NCBI RefSeq assembly: GCF_016658545.1
Contig: NZ_JACVZC010000026.1
Location: 1-59,185 of the forward strand
DNA: 59,185 nt
Source of the DNA: Pseudomonas sp. S37
Lineage (GTDB): Bacteria > Pseudomonadota > Gammaproteobacteria > Pseudomonadales > Pseudomonadaceae
Direction of reading: 5' to 3'
The notes under the pieces are model-generated. The model was given only the letters and a program-made list of their open reading frames with translations, searched no databases and was not told where the DNA came from. Shown piece after piece: positions 40,546-50,029 of the stretch (position 1 is the first letter of the stretch; each line of letters starts with the position of its first letter). A program made the translations under genes and the position numbers.

Positions 40546-42468
40546 ATGAGTATTTTTAGCCACTTCCAACAACGTTTCGAGTCTACGCGCCAGGAAGAAC
40601 TCTCGCTGCAGGAGTATCTTGACCTATGCAAGCAAGATAAGAGCGCCTACGCATCTGCGGCCGAACGGCTGTTGCTGGCAATCGGTGAGCCAGAGCTGAT
40701 CGACACCTCTACCAACTCCAGGCTGTCGCGCATCTTTTCCAACAAGGTTATCCGCCGCTATCCGGCCTTTGCCGACTTCCATGGCATGGAAGAGTGCATC
40801 GACCAGATCGTGTCGTACTTCCGCCACGCCGCCCAAGGCCTGGAAGAGAAGAAACAGATCCTCTATTTGCTGGGCCCGGTAGGTGGCGGTAAGTCGTCGC
40901 TGGCCGAAAAGCTCAAGCAACTGATGGAAAAGGTACCGTTCTACGCCATCAAGGGTTCGCCGGTATTCGAATCGCCTTTGGGCTTGTTCAACGCTACCGA
41001 AGATGGGGCCATCCTCGAGGAAGAGTATGGGATCTCACGGCGCTACCTGAACACCATCATGTCGCCATGGGCCACCAAGCGCCTGCAAGAGTTTGGCGGT
41101 GATATCTCCAAGTTCACGGTGGTGAAACTCTACCCCTCGATTCTCAACCAGATCGCCATCGCCAAGACCGAACCCGGCGACGAGAACAACCAGGACATCT
41201 CCGCCCTGGTCGGTAAGGTCGATATCCGCAAGCTTGAAGAATTCCCGCAAAACGACGCCGACGCTTACAGCTACTCGGGCGCACTGTGCCGGGCCAACCA
41301 GGGCCTGATGGAATTCGTCGAAATGTTCAAGGCGCCGATCAAGGTCCTGCACCCCTTGCTCACCGCCACCCAGGAAGGCAACTACAACAGTACCGAAGGC
41401 CTTGGGGCAATTCCCTATACCGGTATCCTGCTGGCCCACTCCAACGAATCGGAGTGGCACACCTTCCGCAACAACAAGAACAACGAGGCGTTCATCGACC
41501 GGATCTACATCGTCAAGGTGCCGTACTGCCTGCGTGTCAGCGATGAGATCAAGATCTACGACAAACTGCTGGTCAACAGTTCGCTGTCCAAGGCCCATTG
41601 CGCGCCGGACACACTGAAGATGCTGGCCCAGTTCACTGTGCTTTCACGCCTCAAGGAGCCCGAAAACTCCAACATCTATTCGAAGATGCGCGTGTACGAC
41701 GGGGAGAACCTCAAGGATACCGATCCGAAGGCCAAGTCGATCCAGGAATACCGCGATTCGGCCGGTGTCGACGAAGGCATGAACGGCCTGTCGACCCGTT
41801 TCGCCTTCAAGATCCTGTCAAAGGTGTTCAACTTCGACCCACATGAAATCGCCGCCAACCCGGTGCACCTGCTGTACGTGCTGGAGCAGCAGATCGAGCA
41901 GGAACAGTTCCCGGCCGAGGTGCGTGAACGCTACCTGCGCTACCTGAAGGAATACCTGGCGCCGCGCTATATCGAGTTCATCGGCAAGGAAATCCAGACG
42001 GCCTACCTGGAGTCCTACAGCGAATACGGGCAAAACATCTTCGACCGGTATGTGCTGTACGCCGATTTCTGGATCCAGGACCAGGAATACCGCGACCCGG
42101 AAACCGGCGAGATCCTCAACCGCATCGCCCTCAACGAAGAGCTGGAGAAGATCGAGAAGCCGGCCGGCATCAGCAACCCGAAAGACTTCCGCAACGAGAT
42201 CGTCAACTTCGTACTGCGCGCACGCGCCAACAACAACGGCAAGAACCCAAGCTGGCTCAGCTATGAAAAGCTGCGGGTGGTGATCGAGAAGAAAATGTTC
42301 TCCAACACCGAAGACCTGCTGCCTGTCATCAGCTTCAACGCCAAGGCCAGCAAAGAGGACCAGAAGAAGCACAACGACTTCGTCACCCGGATGGTGGAGC
42401 GTGGTTATACCGACAAGCAGGTGCGCTTGCTGTCGGAATGGTACCTGCGGGTCAGGAAATCGCAATAA
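40546..42468 (+). CDS. prkA: PrkA-family serine protein kinase (YeaG)
   Basis: 640-residue AAA+/kinase-like protein. The P-loop LGPVGGGKSSLAEKL lies near residues 107-121, and a PrkA C-terminal domain follows. The E. coli homologue YeaG is linked to stationary-phase and nitrogen-starvation survival, and the Bacillus one to sporulation. GAGGTG precedes the ATG. It leads the three-gene set prkA-yeaH-spoVR, which is widely conserved; the molecular task of the trio is poorly known. Confidence 0.95.
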   Translation: MSIFSHFQQRFESTRQEELSLQEYLDLCKQDKSAYASAAERLLLAIGEPELIDTSTNSRLSRIFSNKVIRRYPAFADFHGMEECIDQIVSYFRHAAQGLEEKKQILYLLGPVGGGKSSLAEKLKQLMEKVPFYAIKGSPVFESPLGLFNATEDGAILEEEYGISRRYLNTIMSPWATKRLQEFGGDISKFTVVKLYPSILNQIAIAKTEPGDENNQDISALVGKVDIRKLEEFPQNDADAYSYSGALCRANQGLMEFVEMFKAPIKVLHPLLTATQEGNYNSTEGLGAIPYTGILLAHSNESEWHTFRNNKNNEAFIDRIYIVKVPYCLRVSDEIKIYDKLLVNSSLSKAHCAPDTLKMLAQFTVLSRLKEPENSNIYSKMRVYDGENLKDTDPKAKSIQEYRDSAGVDEGMNGLSTRFAFKILSKVFNFDPHEIAANPVHLLYVLEQQIEQEQFPAEVRERYLRYLKEYLAPRYIEFIGKEIQTAYLESYSEYGQNIFDRYVLYADFWIQDQEYRDPETGEILNRIALNEELEKIEKPAGISNPKDFRNEIVNFVLRARANNNGKNPSWLSYEKLRVVIEKKMFSNTEDLLPVISFNAKASKEDQKKHNDFVTRMVERGYTDKQVRLLSEWYLRVRKSQ

Positions 42469-42477
42469 AGCGACAAG

Positions 42478-42614
42478 CTGCCTAGTGACAAGCTACAAGC
42501 TGCAAGCCACAAGCTGTTTGGCGCCGGCGCAAGTCAGGCGCCAACATCTGCGGCAGTGATGGCTGCTTTTACTTGCAGCTTGCCGCTTGGAGCTTATGGC
42601 TTGTGGCTTGCAGC
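42478..42614. repeat. AAGCT-rich inverted repeat between prkA and yeaH
   Basis: The left arm contains several ACAAGCT and GCAAGCC units, the right arm their complements. A 16-bp arm (42499-42514, GCTGCAAGCCACAAGC) is matched perfectly at 42599-42614, 84 bp apart. The repeat occupies most of the 169-bp gap inside an apparent operon and would fold in mRNA just ahead of the yeaH ribosome binding site. Confidence 0.8.
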
Positions 42615-42637
42615 TGCTCCCAGCTACCGGAGGGACC

Positions 42638-43912
42638 ATGAGCTACGTTATCGACCGCCGCCTGAACGGCAAGAACAAGAGCACGGTCAACCGCCAGCGC
42701 TTCCTGCGGCGGTACCGCGAACACATCAAGAAAGCCGTCGAAGAGGCGGTAAGCCGCCGCTCCATCATGGACATGGAACACGGCGAACAGATCAGCATTC
42801 CCGGGCGCGACATCGACGAACCGGTGCTGCACCATGGTCGCGGGGGCAAACAGACCATCGTGCACCCAGGCAACAAGGAATTCACCGCCGGTGAACACAT
42901 CCCCCGCCCGCAAGGTGGCGGCGGTGGTGGCGGTGGCCGAGGCAAGGCCGGCAACTCCGGCGAAGGCATGGACGAGTTCGTCTTCCAGATCACCCAGGAA
43001 GAATTCCTCGAATTCATGTTCGAAGACCTCGAACTGCCCAACCTGGTCAAGCGTCACCTGACCGGTGCCGACACCTTCAAGACCGTACGTGCCGGTATCG
43101 CCAACGAGGGCAACCCGTCGCGTATCAACATCGTGCGTACCCTGCGTTCGGCCCATGCCCGGCGTATCGCCCTGACCGGCAGCAGCCGCGCGCTGCTGCG
43201 CGAGGCGCAGAAAGAACTGGCCCGGCTGAAAGTCGAAGAGCCGGATAACTTCACCGACATCCAGGAAGTCGAACAGGAAATAGAGCGCCTGAAGGCGCGC
43301 ATCAACCGCCTGCCCTTCCTTGATACCTTCGACCTCAAGTACAACCTGCTGGTCAAGCAGCCCAACCCAAGCTCCAAGGCGGTGATGTTCTGCCTGATGG
43401 ACGTCTCCGGCTCGATGACCCAGGCTACCAAGGACATCGCCAAGCGCTTCTTCATACTGCTGTACCTGTTCCTCAAGCGTAACTACGACCGCATCGAAGT
43501 CGTATTCATCCGCCACCACACCAGTGCCCGGGAAGTCGACGAAGAAGAGTTCTTCTACTCGCGGGAAACCGGCGGCACCATCGTCTCCAGCGCACTGAAG
43601 CTGATGCAGGAGATCATGGCCGAACGCTACCCGGCCAGCGACTGGAACATCTATGCCGCCCAGGCCTCCGACGGCGACAACTGGAACGACGACTCGCCGA
43701 TCTGCCGCGAAATCCTGTCAAAGCAGATCATGCCCCATGTGCAGTACTACACTTACGTCGAGATCACCCCCCGTGAGCACCAGGCGCTGTGGTACGAGTA
43801 CGAACGCATCGGCGAAGCCTACCCCGACACGTTCGCCCAACAGCAGCTGGTATCGGCCGGCGACATCTACCCGGTCTTCCGTGAACTCTTCCAGCGCAGG
43901 TTAGCCACATGA
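42638..43912 (+). CDS. yeaH: DUF444 family protein YeaH with VWA-type domain
   Basis: 424-residue protein. The N-terminal part is basic and contains a run of eight glycines near residue 92. A von Willebrand A-like domain with the metal-site motif DVSGSM lies near residue 252. The start MSYVIDRR is set by a GGAGGG site; 17 more codons upstream are open but lie in the AAGCT repeat. Its stop overlaps the spoVR start by ATGA. Function unknown beyond genetic association with PrkA and SpoVR. Confidence 0.94.
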   Translation: MSYVIDRRLNGKNKSTVNRQRFLRRYREHIKKAVEEAVSRRSIMDMEHGEQISIPGRDIDEPVLHHGRGGKQTIVHPGNKEFTAGEHIPRPQGGGGGGGGRGKAGNSGEGMDEFVFQITQEEFLEFMFEDLELPNLVKRHLTGADTFKTVRAGIANEGNPSRINIVRTLRSAHARRIALTGSSRALLREAQKELARLKVEEPDNFTDIQEVEQEIERLKARINRLPFLDTFDLKYNLLVKQPNPSSKAVMFCLMDVSGSMTQATKDIAKRFFILLYLFLKRNYDRIEVVFIRHHTSAREVDEEEFFYSRETGGTIVSSALKLMQEIMAERYPASDWNIYAAQASDGDNWNDDSPICREILSKQIMPHVQYYTYVEITPREHQALWYEYERIGEAYPDTFAQQQLVSAGDIYPVFRELFQRRLAT

Positions 43913-45477
43913 CCGCCAGAGCACAGAGACGCCAACCCATTTCCACCGGGTCCGAGTGGACGTTCGAACTGATCCAGACCTACGACCGGGAAATCAGCCG
44001 CCTGGCCGAGCGTTACGCCCTGGACACCTACCCCAACCAGATCGAGGTAATCACGGCCGAGCAGATGATGGATGCCTACGCCTCGGTCGGCATGCCGCTG
44101 GGCTACCACCACTGGTCCTACGGCAAGCAGTTCCTCAGCACCGAGAAGTCGTACAGCCGCGGCCAGATGGGCCTGGCCTACGAGATCGTGATCAACTCCG
44201 ACCCGTGCATCGCCTACCTGATGGAAGAAAACACCATGTGCATGCAGGCACTGGTGATCGCCCATGCCTGCTACGGGCACAACAGTTTTTTCAAGGGCAA
44301 CTACCTGTTCCGCACCTGGACTGATGCCAGTTCGATCATCGACTACCTGGTGTTTGCCAAGCAGTACATCGCCCAGTGCGAAGAGCGCCACGGCATCGAT
44401 GCCGTGGAAGACCTGATCGACTCCTGCCATGCCTTGATGAACTACGGGGTCGACCGCTACAAGCGGCCTTACCCGATTTCTGCCGAAGAGGAGCGGCGCA
44501 GGCAGCAGGAGCGCGAAGAGCACCTGCAGCGGCAGATCAACGACCTGTGGCGGACCATTCCCAAAAGCGCCGACAAGGGCGGCGAGCGCGATGAGGGGCG
44601 GTTCCCCGCCGAACCGCAGGAAAACATTCTGTATTTCATCGAGAAAAACGCCCCGCTGCTTGAACCCTGGCAGCGCGAAGTGGTGCGCATCGTGCGCAAG
44701 ATCGCCCAGTATTTCTACCCGCAGCGCCAGACCCAGGTAATGAACGAAGGCTGGGCAACCTTCTGGCACTACACCCTGATGAACGACCTGTACGACGAGG
44801 GGCTGATCACCGAAGGCTTCATGATGGAGTTCCTGCAGTCGCACACCAGTGTGGTGTTCCAGCCCGGCTTCGACAGCCCTTACTACAGCGGCATAAACCC
44901 CTACGCGCTGGGCTTTGCGATGTACACCGACATCCGTCGCATGTGCGAGAACCCGACCGAGGAAGATCGCCACTGGTTCCCCGACATTGCCGGCAGTGAC
45001 TGGCTTTCTACCATCAAGTTTGCAATGAGCAGCTTCAAGGACGAGAGCTTTATCCTGCAGTACTTGTCACCTAAGGTGATGCGCGACCTCAAGCTGTTCA
45101 GCATCCTCGATGACGACCAGCGTGACGACCTGCTGGTGCCCGCCATCCATGACGAAGCCGGCTACCGGGTCATTCGTGAGCAACTGGCGGCCCAGTACAA
45201 CCTGGGCAACCGTGAGCCGAACGTGCAGATCTGGAGCGTTGACCGCCGCGGTGACCGCTCGCTGACCCTGCGCCACCAGCAACACAACCGCAAGCCGCTG
45301 GGCGACTCGACCGAGGAAGTACTCAAGCACCTGCACCGCCTGTGGGGCTTCGATATCCACCTGGAGACCGTGCAAGGCGAGCAGGTGATGAAGACCCACC
45401 ACATGCCACCACGCGGCGAACACGGCGAAAGCGCCGAGTACGGGCGCATGGACCTGGCGGTCATCCACCACCTCTAG
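43909..45477 (+). CDS. spoVR: SpoVR family protein (YcgB)
   Basis: 522-residue SpoVR-like protein, a family first named from Bacillus spore cortex formation but common in non-sporulating bacteria. Recognisable segments are [20 protein letters not shown] near residue 45 and [11 protein letters not shown] near 280, the latter with an E-x6-H arrangement resembling a metal site. It overlaps yeaH by 4 bp. cca follows 56 bp later on the same strand. Confidence 0.95.
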   Translation: MTARAQRRQPISTGSEWTFELIQTYDREISRLAERYALDTYPNQIEVITAEQMMDAYASVGMPLGYHHWSYGKQFLSTEKSYSRGQMGLAYEIVINSDPCIAYLMEENTMCMQALVIAHACYGHNSFFKGNYLFRTWTDASSIIDYLVFAKQYIAQCEERHGIDAVEDLIDSCHALMNYGVDRYKRPYPISAEEERRRQQEREEHLQRQINDLWRTIPKSADKGGERDEGRFPAEPQENILYFIEKNAPLLEPWQREVVRIVRKIAQYFYPQRQTQVMNEGWATFWHYTLMNDLYDEGLITEGFMMEFLQSHTSVVFQPGFDSPYYSGINPYALGFAMYTDIRRMCENPTEEDRHWFPDIAGSDWLSTIKFAMSSFKDESFILQYLSPKVMRDLKLFSILDDDQRDDLLVPAIHDEAGYRVIREQLAAQYNLGNREPNVQIWSVDRRGDRSLTLRHQQHNRKPLGDSTEEVLKHLHRLWGFDIHLETVQGEQVMKTHHMPPRGEHGESAEYGRMDLAVIHHL

Positions 45478-45533
45478 CGCAACGCCATGGCTGCCGACGG
45501 GTTATTCTGTCGGCAGTTATGGAGAGGTTGCAC

Positions 45534-46640
45534 ATGCACATCTACAAAGTTGGCGGCGCCGTGCGCGACCGCCTGCTCGGCCGCCCCGTCAGCGATATCG
45601 ACTGGTTGGTGGTTGGCGCCACCGTCGAAGAAATGCTTGCCGAGGGTTATCGCCCGGTCGGTGCCGATTTCCCTGTATTCCTGCATCCGAGAACCGGTGA
45701 GGAATATGCGCTGGCGCGCACCGAGCGCAAGAGCGGGCGCGGTTATGGCGGGTTCACTTTCCACGCCAGCCCCGACGTGACCCTGGAAGAAGACCTGATA
45801 CGGCGCGACCTGACCATCAATGCGATGGCCGAGGATGAAGCGGGCATGGTCTACGACCCTTACCAGGGCAAAGTCGATCTCGATCAACGCGTGTTGCGCC
45901 ATGTTTCTCCGGCATTCGCCGAAGATCCCTTGCGCGTACTGCGTGTTGCACGCTTTGCTGCCCGTTATGCGCCGCTGGGCTTCCGGGTTGCCGACGAGAC
46001 CTTGGTGCTGATGCGCCAGATCAGTGCCTCGGGCGAGTTGCAGGCCCTGACCGCCGAACGCAGCTGGAAGGAAATCGAGCGGGCGCTGATGGAAGCGCAA
46101 CCGCAGGTGTTCTTCCAGGTACTGCGGGCCTGTGGGGCGCAGCAGGAGTTGCTGCCAGAGCTTGATGACGATACCCACGCCCTGGCAGCGCTGGAGCAGG
46201 CTGCGCTGCGCGAACAGCCCCTGCACGTGCGCTGGGCCTGCCTGTTGCACGCACTGCCCCCGGCCTCGATCAAGGCGGTGAACCAGCGCCTCAAGGCGCC
46301 ACGGGAGTGCCAGGAACTGGCGTTGCTGACGGGTGAGTGCCTGGCGCAGGCTGATCAGGCGCTGGCTTTACCTGCTACGGCCGTGCTGGAGCTGCTGCAG
46401 AAGTTTGATGTGTACCGGCGACCGCAGCGCTTCGAGGATTTCCTCAGCGCGTGTGAAATGGCTGCACTGGGCGTGGGCAAAGCGGGCTACCCACAGGCCG
46501 ATTATCTGCGTGGTGCAGCGGCGGCGGCGCGGGCGGTTGATGTGAAGCCGTTGGTGCAGGCCGGGCTGACGGGCCAGGCACTGGGTGAAGCGCTCAAAGC
46601 TGAGCGACTGAAGGCGCTTGAGGCTTACCAGCTCGGTTAG
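45534..46640 (+). CDS. cca: CCA-adding tRNA nucleotidyltransferase
   Basis: Adds or repairs the 3' CCA of tRNAs. 368 residues. The N-terminal nucleotidyltransferase head has GGAVRD at 7-12 and the catalytic DID near 21, then [10 protein letters not shown] near 91 and the ribose-binding region [16 protein letters not shown]. It lacks the C-terminal HD phosphohydrolase domain of the 412-residue E. coli enzyme. ATG at 45534 has GGAGAGG upstream. A REP pair follows. Confidence 0.95.
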   Translation: MHIYKVGGAVRDRLLGRPVSDIDWLVVGATVEEMLAEGYRPVGADFPVFLHPRTGEEYALARTERKSGRGYGGFTFHASPDVTLEEDLIRRDLTINAMAEDEAGMVYDPYQGKVDLDQRVLRHVSPAFAEDPLRVLRVARFAARYAPLGFRVADETLVLMRQISASGELQALTAERSWKEIERALMEAQPQVFFQVLRACGAQQELLPELDDDTHALAALEQAALREQPLHVRWACLLHALPPASIKAVNQRLKAPRECQELALLTGECLAQADQALALPATAVLELLQKFDVYRRPQRFEDFLSACEMAALGVGKAGYPQADYLRGAAAAARAVDVKPLVQAGLTGQALGEALKAERLKALEAYQLG

Positions 46641-46646
46641 CACTAG

Positions 46647-46748
46647 CGGCCCTTTCGCGGCTGAAGCCGCTCCCACAGTGACCGCGTGAGCCAGATACCT
46701 GGGCAGTACCTGTGGGAGCGGCTTCAGCCGCGAAAGGGCCGGGACAGG
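46647..46748. repeat. REP pair, inverted, CTGAAG core variant
   Basis: Facing REPs with cores GGCTGAAGCC and GGCTTCAGCC and matching ends GGCCCTTTCGCG and CGCGAAAGGGCC fill the gap between convergent cca and folK. Confidence 0.9.
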
Positions 46749-46749
46749 C

Positions 46750-47259
46750 TTACGCTGGCGTCAACTGCAACCCACGCCACTCAAAGGCCACCGGGGCCAG
46801 CACCTGGTCGATCTGCGCTTCCTGCCACAACTGCGCCATGCTCTTGCCCGCCCCCGGATGCACCAGCTCCGGTGCCAGCAGTGACAGCGGCCACAACACG
46901 AAGGCGTTCTTCAAGATCTCGGCCCGGGGCAGCACCAGCCCATCGAAGGTGCCATGCAGGTCGTCGTACATCAGCACGTCGATATCCAGCGGCAACCCTT
47001 TGCGATCAGGTGCATAGCGGCCATTTTCGGCTTCGATGAACTTCAGCCGACGGTCCAGCTCGATCACCGGCAACGCGGTTTGCCCGGTCACCACGAAGTT
47101 GATGAACGGCCCGCTCTTGATCCCCACCGCCTGGCTTTCGAAAACCGGTGAACAGCGCATGTCGGTGAGGATGCCGGCCAATGCGTCAAGCCCGGCGCAC
47201 AGGTGCGCCTCACGGTCGATGTTGCTGCCAAGGCCCAGGTAAACCGTGCTCAGAGACAT
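46750..47259 (-). CDS. folK: 2-amino-4-hydroxy-6-hydroxymethyldihydropteridine diphosphokinase-like protein
   Basis: 169-residue HPPK-family protein for the pyrophosphorylation step of folate synthesis. It has LGLGSNIDRE at residues 8-17 and the catalytic region GRYAPDRKGLPLDIDVLMYD near 80-100. Pseudomonads usually have a second folK beside pcnB/panB; this copy paired with folB may be the divergent paralogue. It overlaps folB by 10 bp. A longer 26-residue upstream extension is not supported. Confidence 0.88.
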   Translation of the reverse strand: MSLSTVYLGLGSNIDREAHLCAGLDALAGILTDMRCSPVFESQAVGIKSGPFINFVVTGQTALPVIELDRRLKFIEAENGRYAPDRKGLPLDIDVLMYDDLHGTFDGLVLPRAEILKNAFVLWPLSLLAPELVHPGAGKSMAQLWQEAQIDQVLAPVAFEWRGLQLTPA

Positions 47260-47606
47260 CCGCGCTCGATCTCCACGCCTACACCGCCACGGGCCGCCGG
47301 TACCGCACCGGGCTTGGTCAGCTTCAACCGCACCCACGGGATGTGGAACTCTTCCATCAAGGCTGCCACCAGGCGTTCGGCAAAGGTTTCCACCAATTCA
47401 AAACGGGCCTGCTCGGCAAACGCCTGGATACGCGCTGACACGCTGGCGTAGTCCAGCGCCAGGTTCAGGTCATCACCCGCTGCCGCCGGGCGGTTGTCCC
47501 AGGCAAAGCTCAGGTCCAGGCGCAAGCACTGGCGAATATCCCGCTCCCAGTCATAGGCACCGATGACGGTATCGACTTCCAGGCCTTCGATGAACACTCT
47601 GTCCAA
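47250..47606 (-). CDS. folB: Dihydroneopterin aldolase
   Basis: 118-residue tunnel-fold enzyme of folate synthesis that cleaves dihydroneopterin to hydroxymethyl-dihydropterin and glycolaldehyde. The family N-terminus [20 protein letters not shown] and the catalytic lysine in [10 protein letters not shown] are present. The start is TTG at 47606, chosen because GGAGAGAAG lies just upstream and the protein then matches the family start. It overlaps folK by 10 bp. Confidence 0.93.
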   Translation of the reverse strand: MDRVFIEGLEVDTVIGAYDWERDIRQCLRLDLSFAWDNRPAAAGDDLNLALDYASVSARIQAFAEQARFELVETFAERLVAALMEEFHIPWVRLKLTKPGAVPAARGGVGVEIERGCL

Positions 47607-47680
47607 GCACTTCTCTCCACAGCACGACAAGGGCGACTGGCGCCGTTAGAATCAGGGCGTCCTCGCCCGGAATAGTTAGC

Positions 47681-48250
47681 ATGTTTTGGTTACTGGCGTT
47701 GCTCGCCTACCTGCTCGGCTCGCTGTCCTTCGCCATTGTCCTTAGCCGCCTTTCGGGCAGCCCGGACCCGCGTTCCAGCGGTTCAGGCAATGCAGGCGCC
47801 ACCAACATGCTACGCCTGGCAGGCCGCAAGATGGCGATCCTGACCCTGCTTGGCGACCTGTGCAAGGGCCTGTTGCCCGTATTGCTCGCCCGCCTTGCCG
47901 GGCTGGACCTGCACGAACAGGCCTGGGTTGGCGTGTGCGCGGTGCTGGGCCACCTGTTCCCGCTGTACTTCCGTTTCCAGGGCGGCAAGGGCGTGGCGAC
48001 GGCCGCCGGCATGCTCATGGCCCTGTACTTCCCGGCCGCACTGCTGGCCATTGGCGCCTGGCTGCTGATCTTCTACCTCACCCGCACCAGCTCGCTGGCC
48101 GCACTGATCGCCACGCCGCTGACCCTGCCACTGCTGGCCTGGCGCGAGCCAGAAGCCCTGCTGCCGATCACCGTGCTTACCGCACTGATCGTGTGGAGCC
48201 ACCGCAGCAACCTGCGCGACCTGTTCGCCGGGCGCGAGCGCCACTTCTGA
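47681..48250 (+). CDS. plsY: Glycerol-3-phosphate acyltransferase PlsY
   Basis: 189-residue inner-membrane enzyme that transfers acyl groups from acyl phosphate to glycerol-3-phosphate, starting phospholipid synthesis. Conserved loops are [11 protein letters not shown] near 37-47, [14 protein letters not shown] near 58-71 and [12 protein letters not shown] near 103-114. About five transmembrane helices are visible. Divergent from folB and convergent with tsaD. Confidence 0.96.
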   Translation: MFWLLALLAYLLGSLSFAIVLSRLSGSPDPRSSGSGNAGATNMLRLAGRKMAILTLLGDLCKGLLPVLLARLAGLDLHEQAWVGVCAVLGHLFPLYFRFQGGKGVATAAGMLMALYFPAALLAIGAWLLIFYLTRTSSLAALIATPLTLPLLAWREPEALLPITVLTALIVWSHRSNLRDLFAGRERHF

Positions 48251-48280
48251 ACCTTACGGCCAAAGCTTGCGCTGCCGCCC

Positions 48281-49306
48281 TTACAGAGGCGGCAACTGCT
48301 CCATCGGCCAGCGTGCCTGCACGCTGATCGCCAGGTCCTGCTGCTGCCCGGCCAACAGGCGCTGGCAACCGGCATAGGCGATCATGGCGCCGTTGTCGGT
48401 GCAGAACTGCGGGCGCGCGTAGTACACGTTGCCCTTGATGCTAGCCAGCATGTCTTCCAGCGAGGCGCGCAACGCCTTGTTGGCACTCACGCCACCGGCG
48501 ATGACCAGGCGCTTGAGGCCCGTCTGCTTGAGGGCACGCTTGCACTTGATGGTCAAAGTCTCCACCACCGCCTGCTGGAATGCCAGGGACACGTCGCAAC
48601 GGGTTTGCTCACCGTCGTCGCCAGCATTCTTGCATTGCTGCCAGGTGTTCAGGGCAAAGGTCTTCAGGCCGCTGAAGCTGAATTCCAGGCCTGGGCGATC
48701 GGTCATCGGCCGCGGGAATACAAAGCGGCCAGGCACGCCCTGCTCTGCCAGGCGCGCAATTTCCGGGCCGCCCGGGTAATTCAGGCCAATCAGCTTGGCA
48801 GTCTTGTCGAACGCCTCGCCAGCGGCGTCATCCAGGCTCTCGCCCAGCAGTTCGTACTGGCCGATGCCATCAACCCGAACCAGCTGGGTGTGGCCGCCGG
48901 AAACCAACAAAGCGACGAACGGAAACTCGGGCGGGTTTTCTTCCAGCATGGGCGCCAGCAGGTGGCCCTCCATGTGGTGCACGCCAATCGCCGGGATGTC
49001 CCAGGCAAAGGCCAGCGCCTGGGCGCAGGACGCCCCTACCAGCAATGCGCCGACCAGGCCGGGGCCCGCGGTGTAGGCAATGGCGTCGATTTCGGTGGCG
49101 ACACAGCCAGCCTCGTCCAGCACCTGGCGGATGAGTGGCAGCATGCGCTTGACGTGGTCACGCGAGGCAAGCTCGGGCACCACGCCACCAAACACGCGGT
49201 GCAGGTCGATCTGGCTAAACAATGCGTCGGCCAGCAGACCGCGTTCACTGTCGTATAATGCGACGCCAGTTTCGTCGCAGGATGTTTCCAATCCCAGTAC
49301 TAGCAT
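48281..49306 (-). CDS. tsaD: tRNA threonylcarbamoyladenosine synthase subunit TsaD (Gcp)
   Basis: 341-residue ASKHA-fold protein that, with TsaB and TsaE, transfers threonylcarbamoyl to A37 of ANN-decoding tRNAs. The metal-binding histidines lie in HHMEGH near residue 110, and ETSCDET is at the N-terminus. AAGGGA precedes the ATG. It is divergent from rpsU, an arrangement shared with E. coli. Confidence 0.97.
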   Translation of the reverse strand: MLVLGLETSCDETGVALYDSERGLLADALFSQIDLHRVFGGVVPELASRDHVKRMLPLIRQVLDEAGCVATEIDAIAYTAGPGLVGALLVGASCAQALAFAWDIPAIGVHHMEGHLLAPMLEENPPEFPFVALLVSGGHTQLVRVDGIGQYELLGESLDDAAGEAFDKTAKLIGLNYPGGPEIARLAEQGVPGRFVFPRPMTDRPGLEFSFSGLKTFALNTWQQCKNAGDDGEQTRCDVSLAFQQAVVETLTIKCKRALKQTGLKRLVIAGGVSANKALRASLEDMLASIKGNVYYARPQFCTDNGAMIAYAGCQRLLAGQQQDLAISVQARWPMEQLPPL

Positions 49307-49510
49307 GGGTTCGTCCCTTGTGGGGGCTGAATTCGAAGCCGCGCATGATAGTCCCCGTGTCGGATGCCGACCAGCGGTTTTCGATCAGAGGCTTTGCATT
49401 CCGGCTTGCTAAGGGTTAACATCCGCAACCCTTGAAAACCGACGTTCTCCAGCACACCTTTGTTTTGCCAGGAGCACGTCTACCCCGGTAATGAATTAAG
49501 GTAGCCCTGG

Positions 49511-49726
49511 ATGCCAGCCGTCAAAGTTAAAGAGAACGAACCCTTCGACGTAGCTCTGCGTCGTTTCAAGCGCTCCTGCGAAAAAGCCGGTGTACTGGCT
49601 GAAGTTCGTAGCCGCGAGTTTTACGAGAAGCCGACCGCAGAGCGTAAGCGCAAAGCAGCTGCAGCTGTTAAGCGTCACGCCAAGAAAGTTCAGCGCGAAC
49701 AGCGCCGCGCCGTTCGTCTGTACTAA
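49511..49726 (+). CDS. rpsU: 30S ribosomal protein S21
   Basis: 71-residue, strongly basic ribosomal protein ([20 protein letters not shown] at the start). First gene of the rpsU-dnaG-rpoD macromolecular synthesis operon, which couples translation, replication initiation and transcription. AGGTAG precedes the ATG. Its start is 204 bp from the divergent tsaD start. Confidence 0.98.
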   Translation: MPAVKVKENEPFDVALRRFKRSCEKAGVLAEVRSREFYEKPTAERKRKAAAAVKRHAKKVQREQRRAVRLY

Positions 49727-49749
49727 TACAGGCGTTCAACGCAAAGCTT

Positions 49750-49783
49750 CTGCCCTGCCCGGCTAACCGCCGGGCGATGGCAG
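49750..49783 (+). promoter_or_regulatory. Hairpin between rpsU and dnaG
   Basis: GCCCGGC/GCCGGGC with an outer TGCC/GGCA extension forms a strong stem 24 bp after rpsU, without a T run. In E. coli a partial terminator at this place lowers dnaG expression relative to rpsU. The rest of the 303-bp gap (49784-50029) shows only a weak CTGGTC/GACCAG pairing and no gene. Confidence 0.5.
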
Positions 49784-50029
49784 TGGTCGTTTCAAACTTG
49801 GGCAGCTAGCCCAAGGCCCTGCACAAGCTTCACGCGAACTGCACATGGGCAACCTGCCTGAAACGTCAGAGCTGGTCCTTCTTGCTGTATGACCAGATGT
49901 GCACGTCAGACTGACGGGCCCTTAGGGGCTGGCGACGAGCACACATTTCCTCGCAACTCCCCAAGCGGCACCCGCCCCATTCGGCGCGCGAGCGATTAGA
50001 CTTGCCAGTTGCCAGATGACGAGACCGCC

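Noticed and set aside
49254..49259. TATAAT on the plus strand in the 5' part of tsaD, as an rpsU promoter
   Set aside because: It is over 250 bp from rpsU and lacks a -35 hexamer at suitable spacing. It lies within coding sequence and could be chance.
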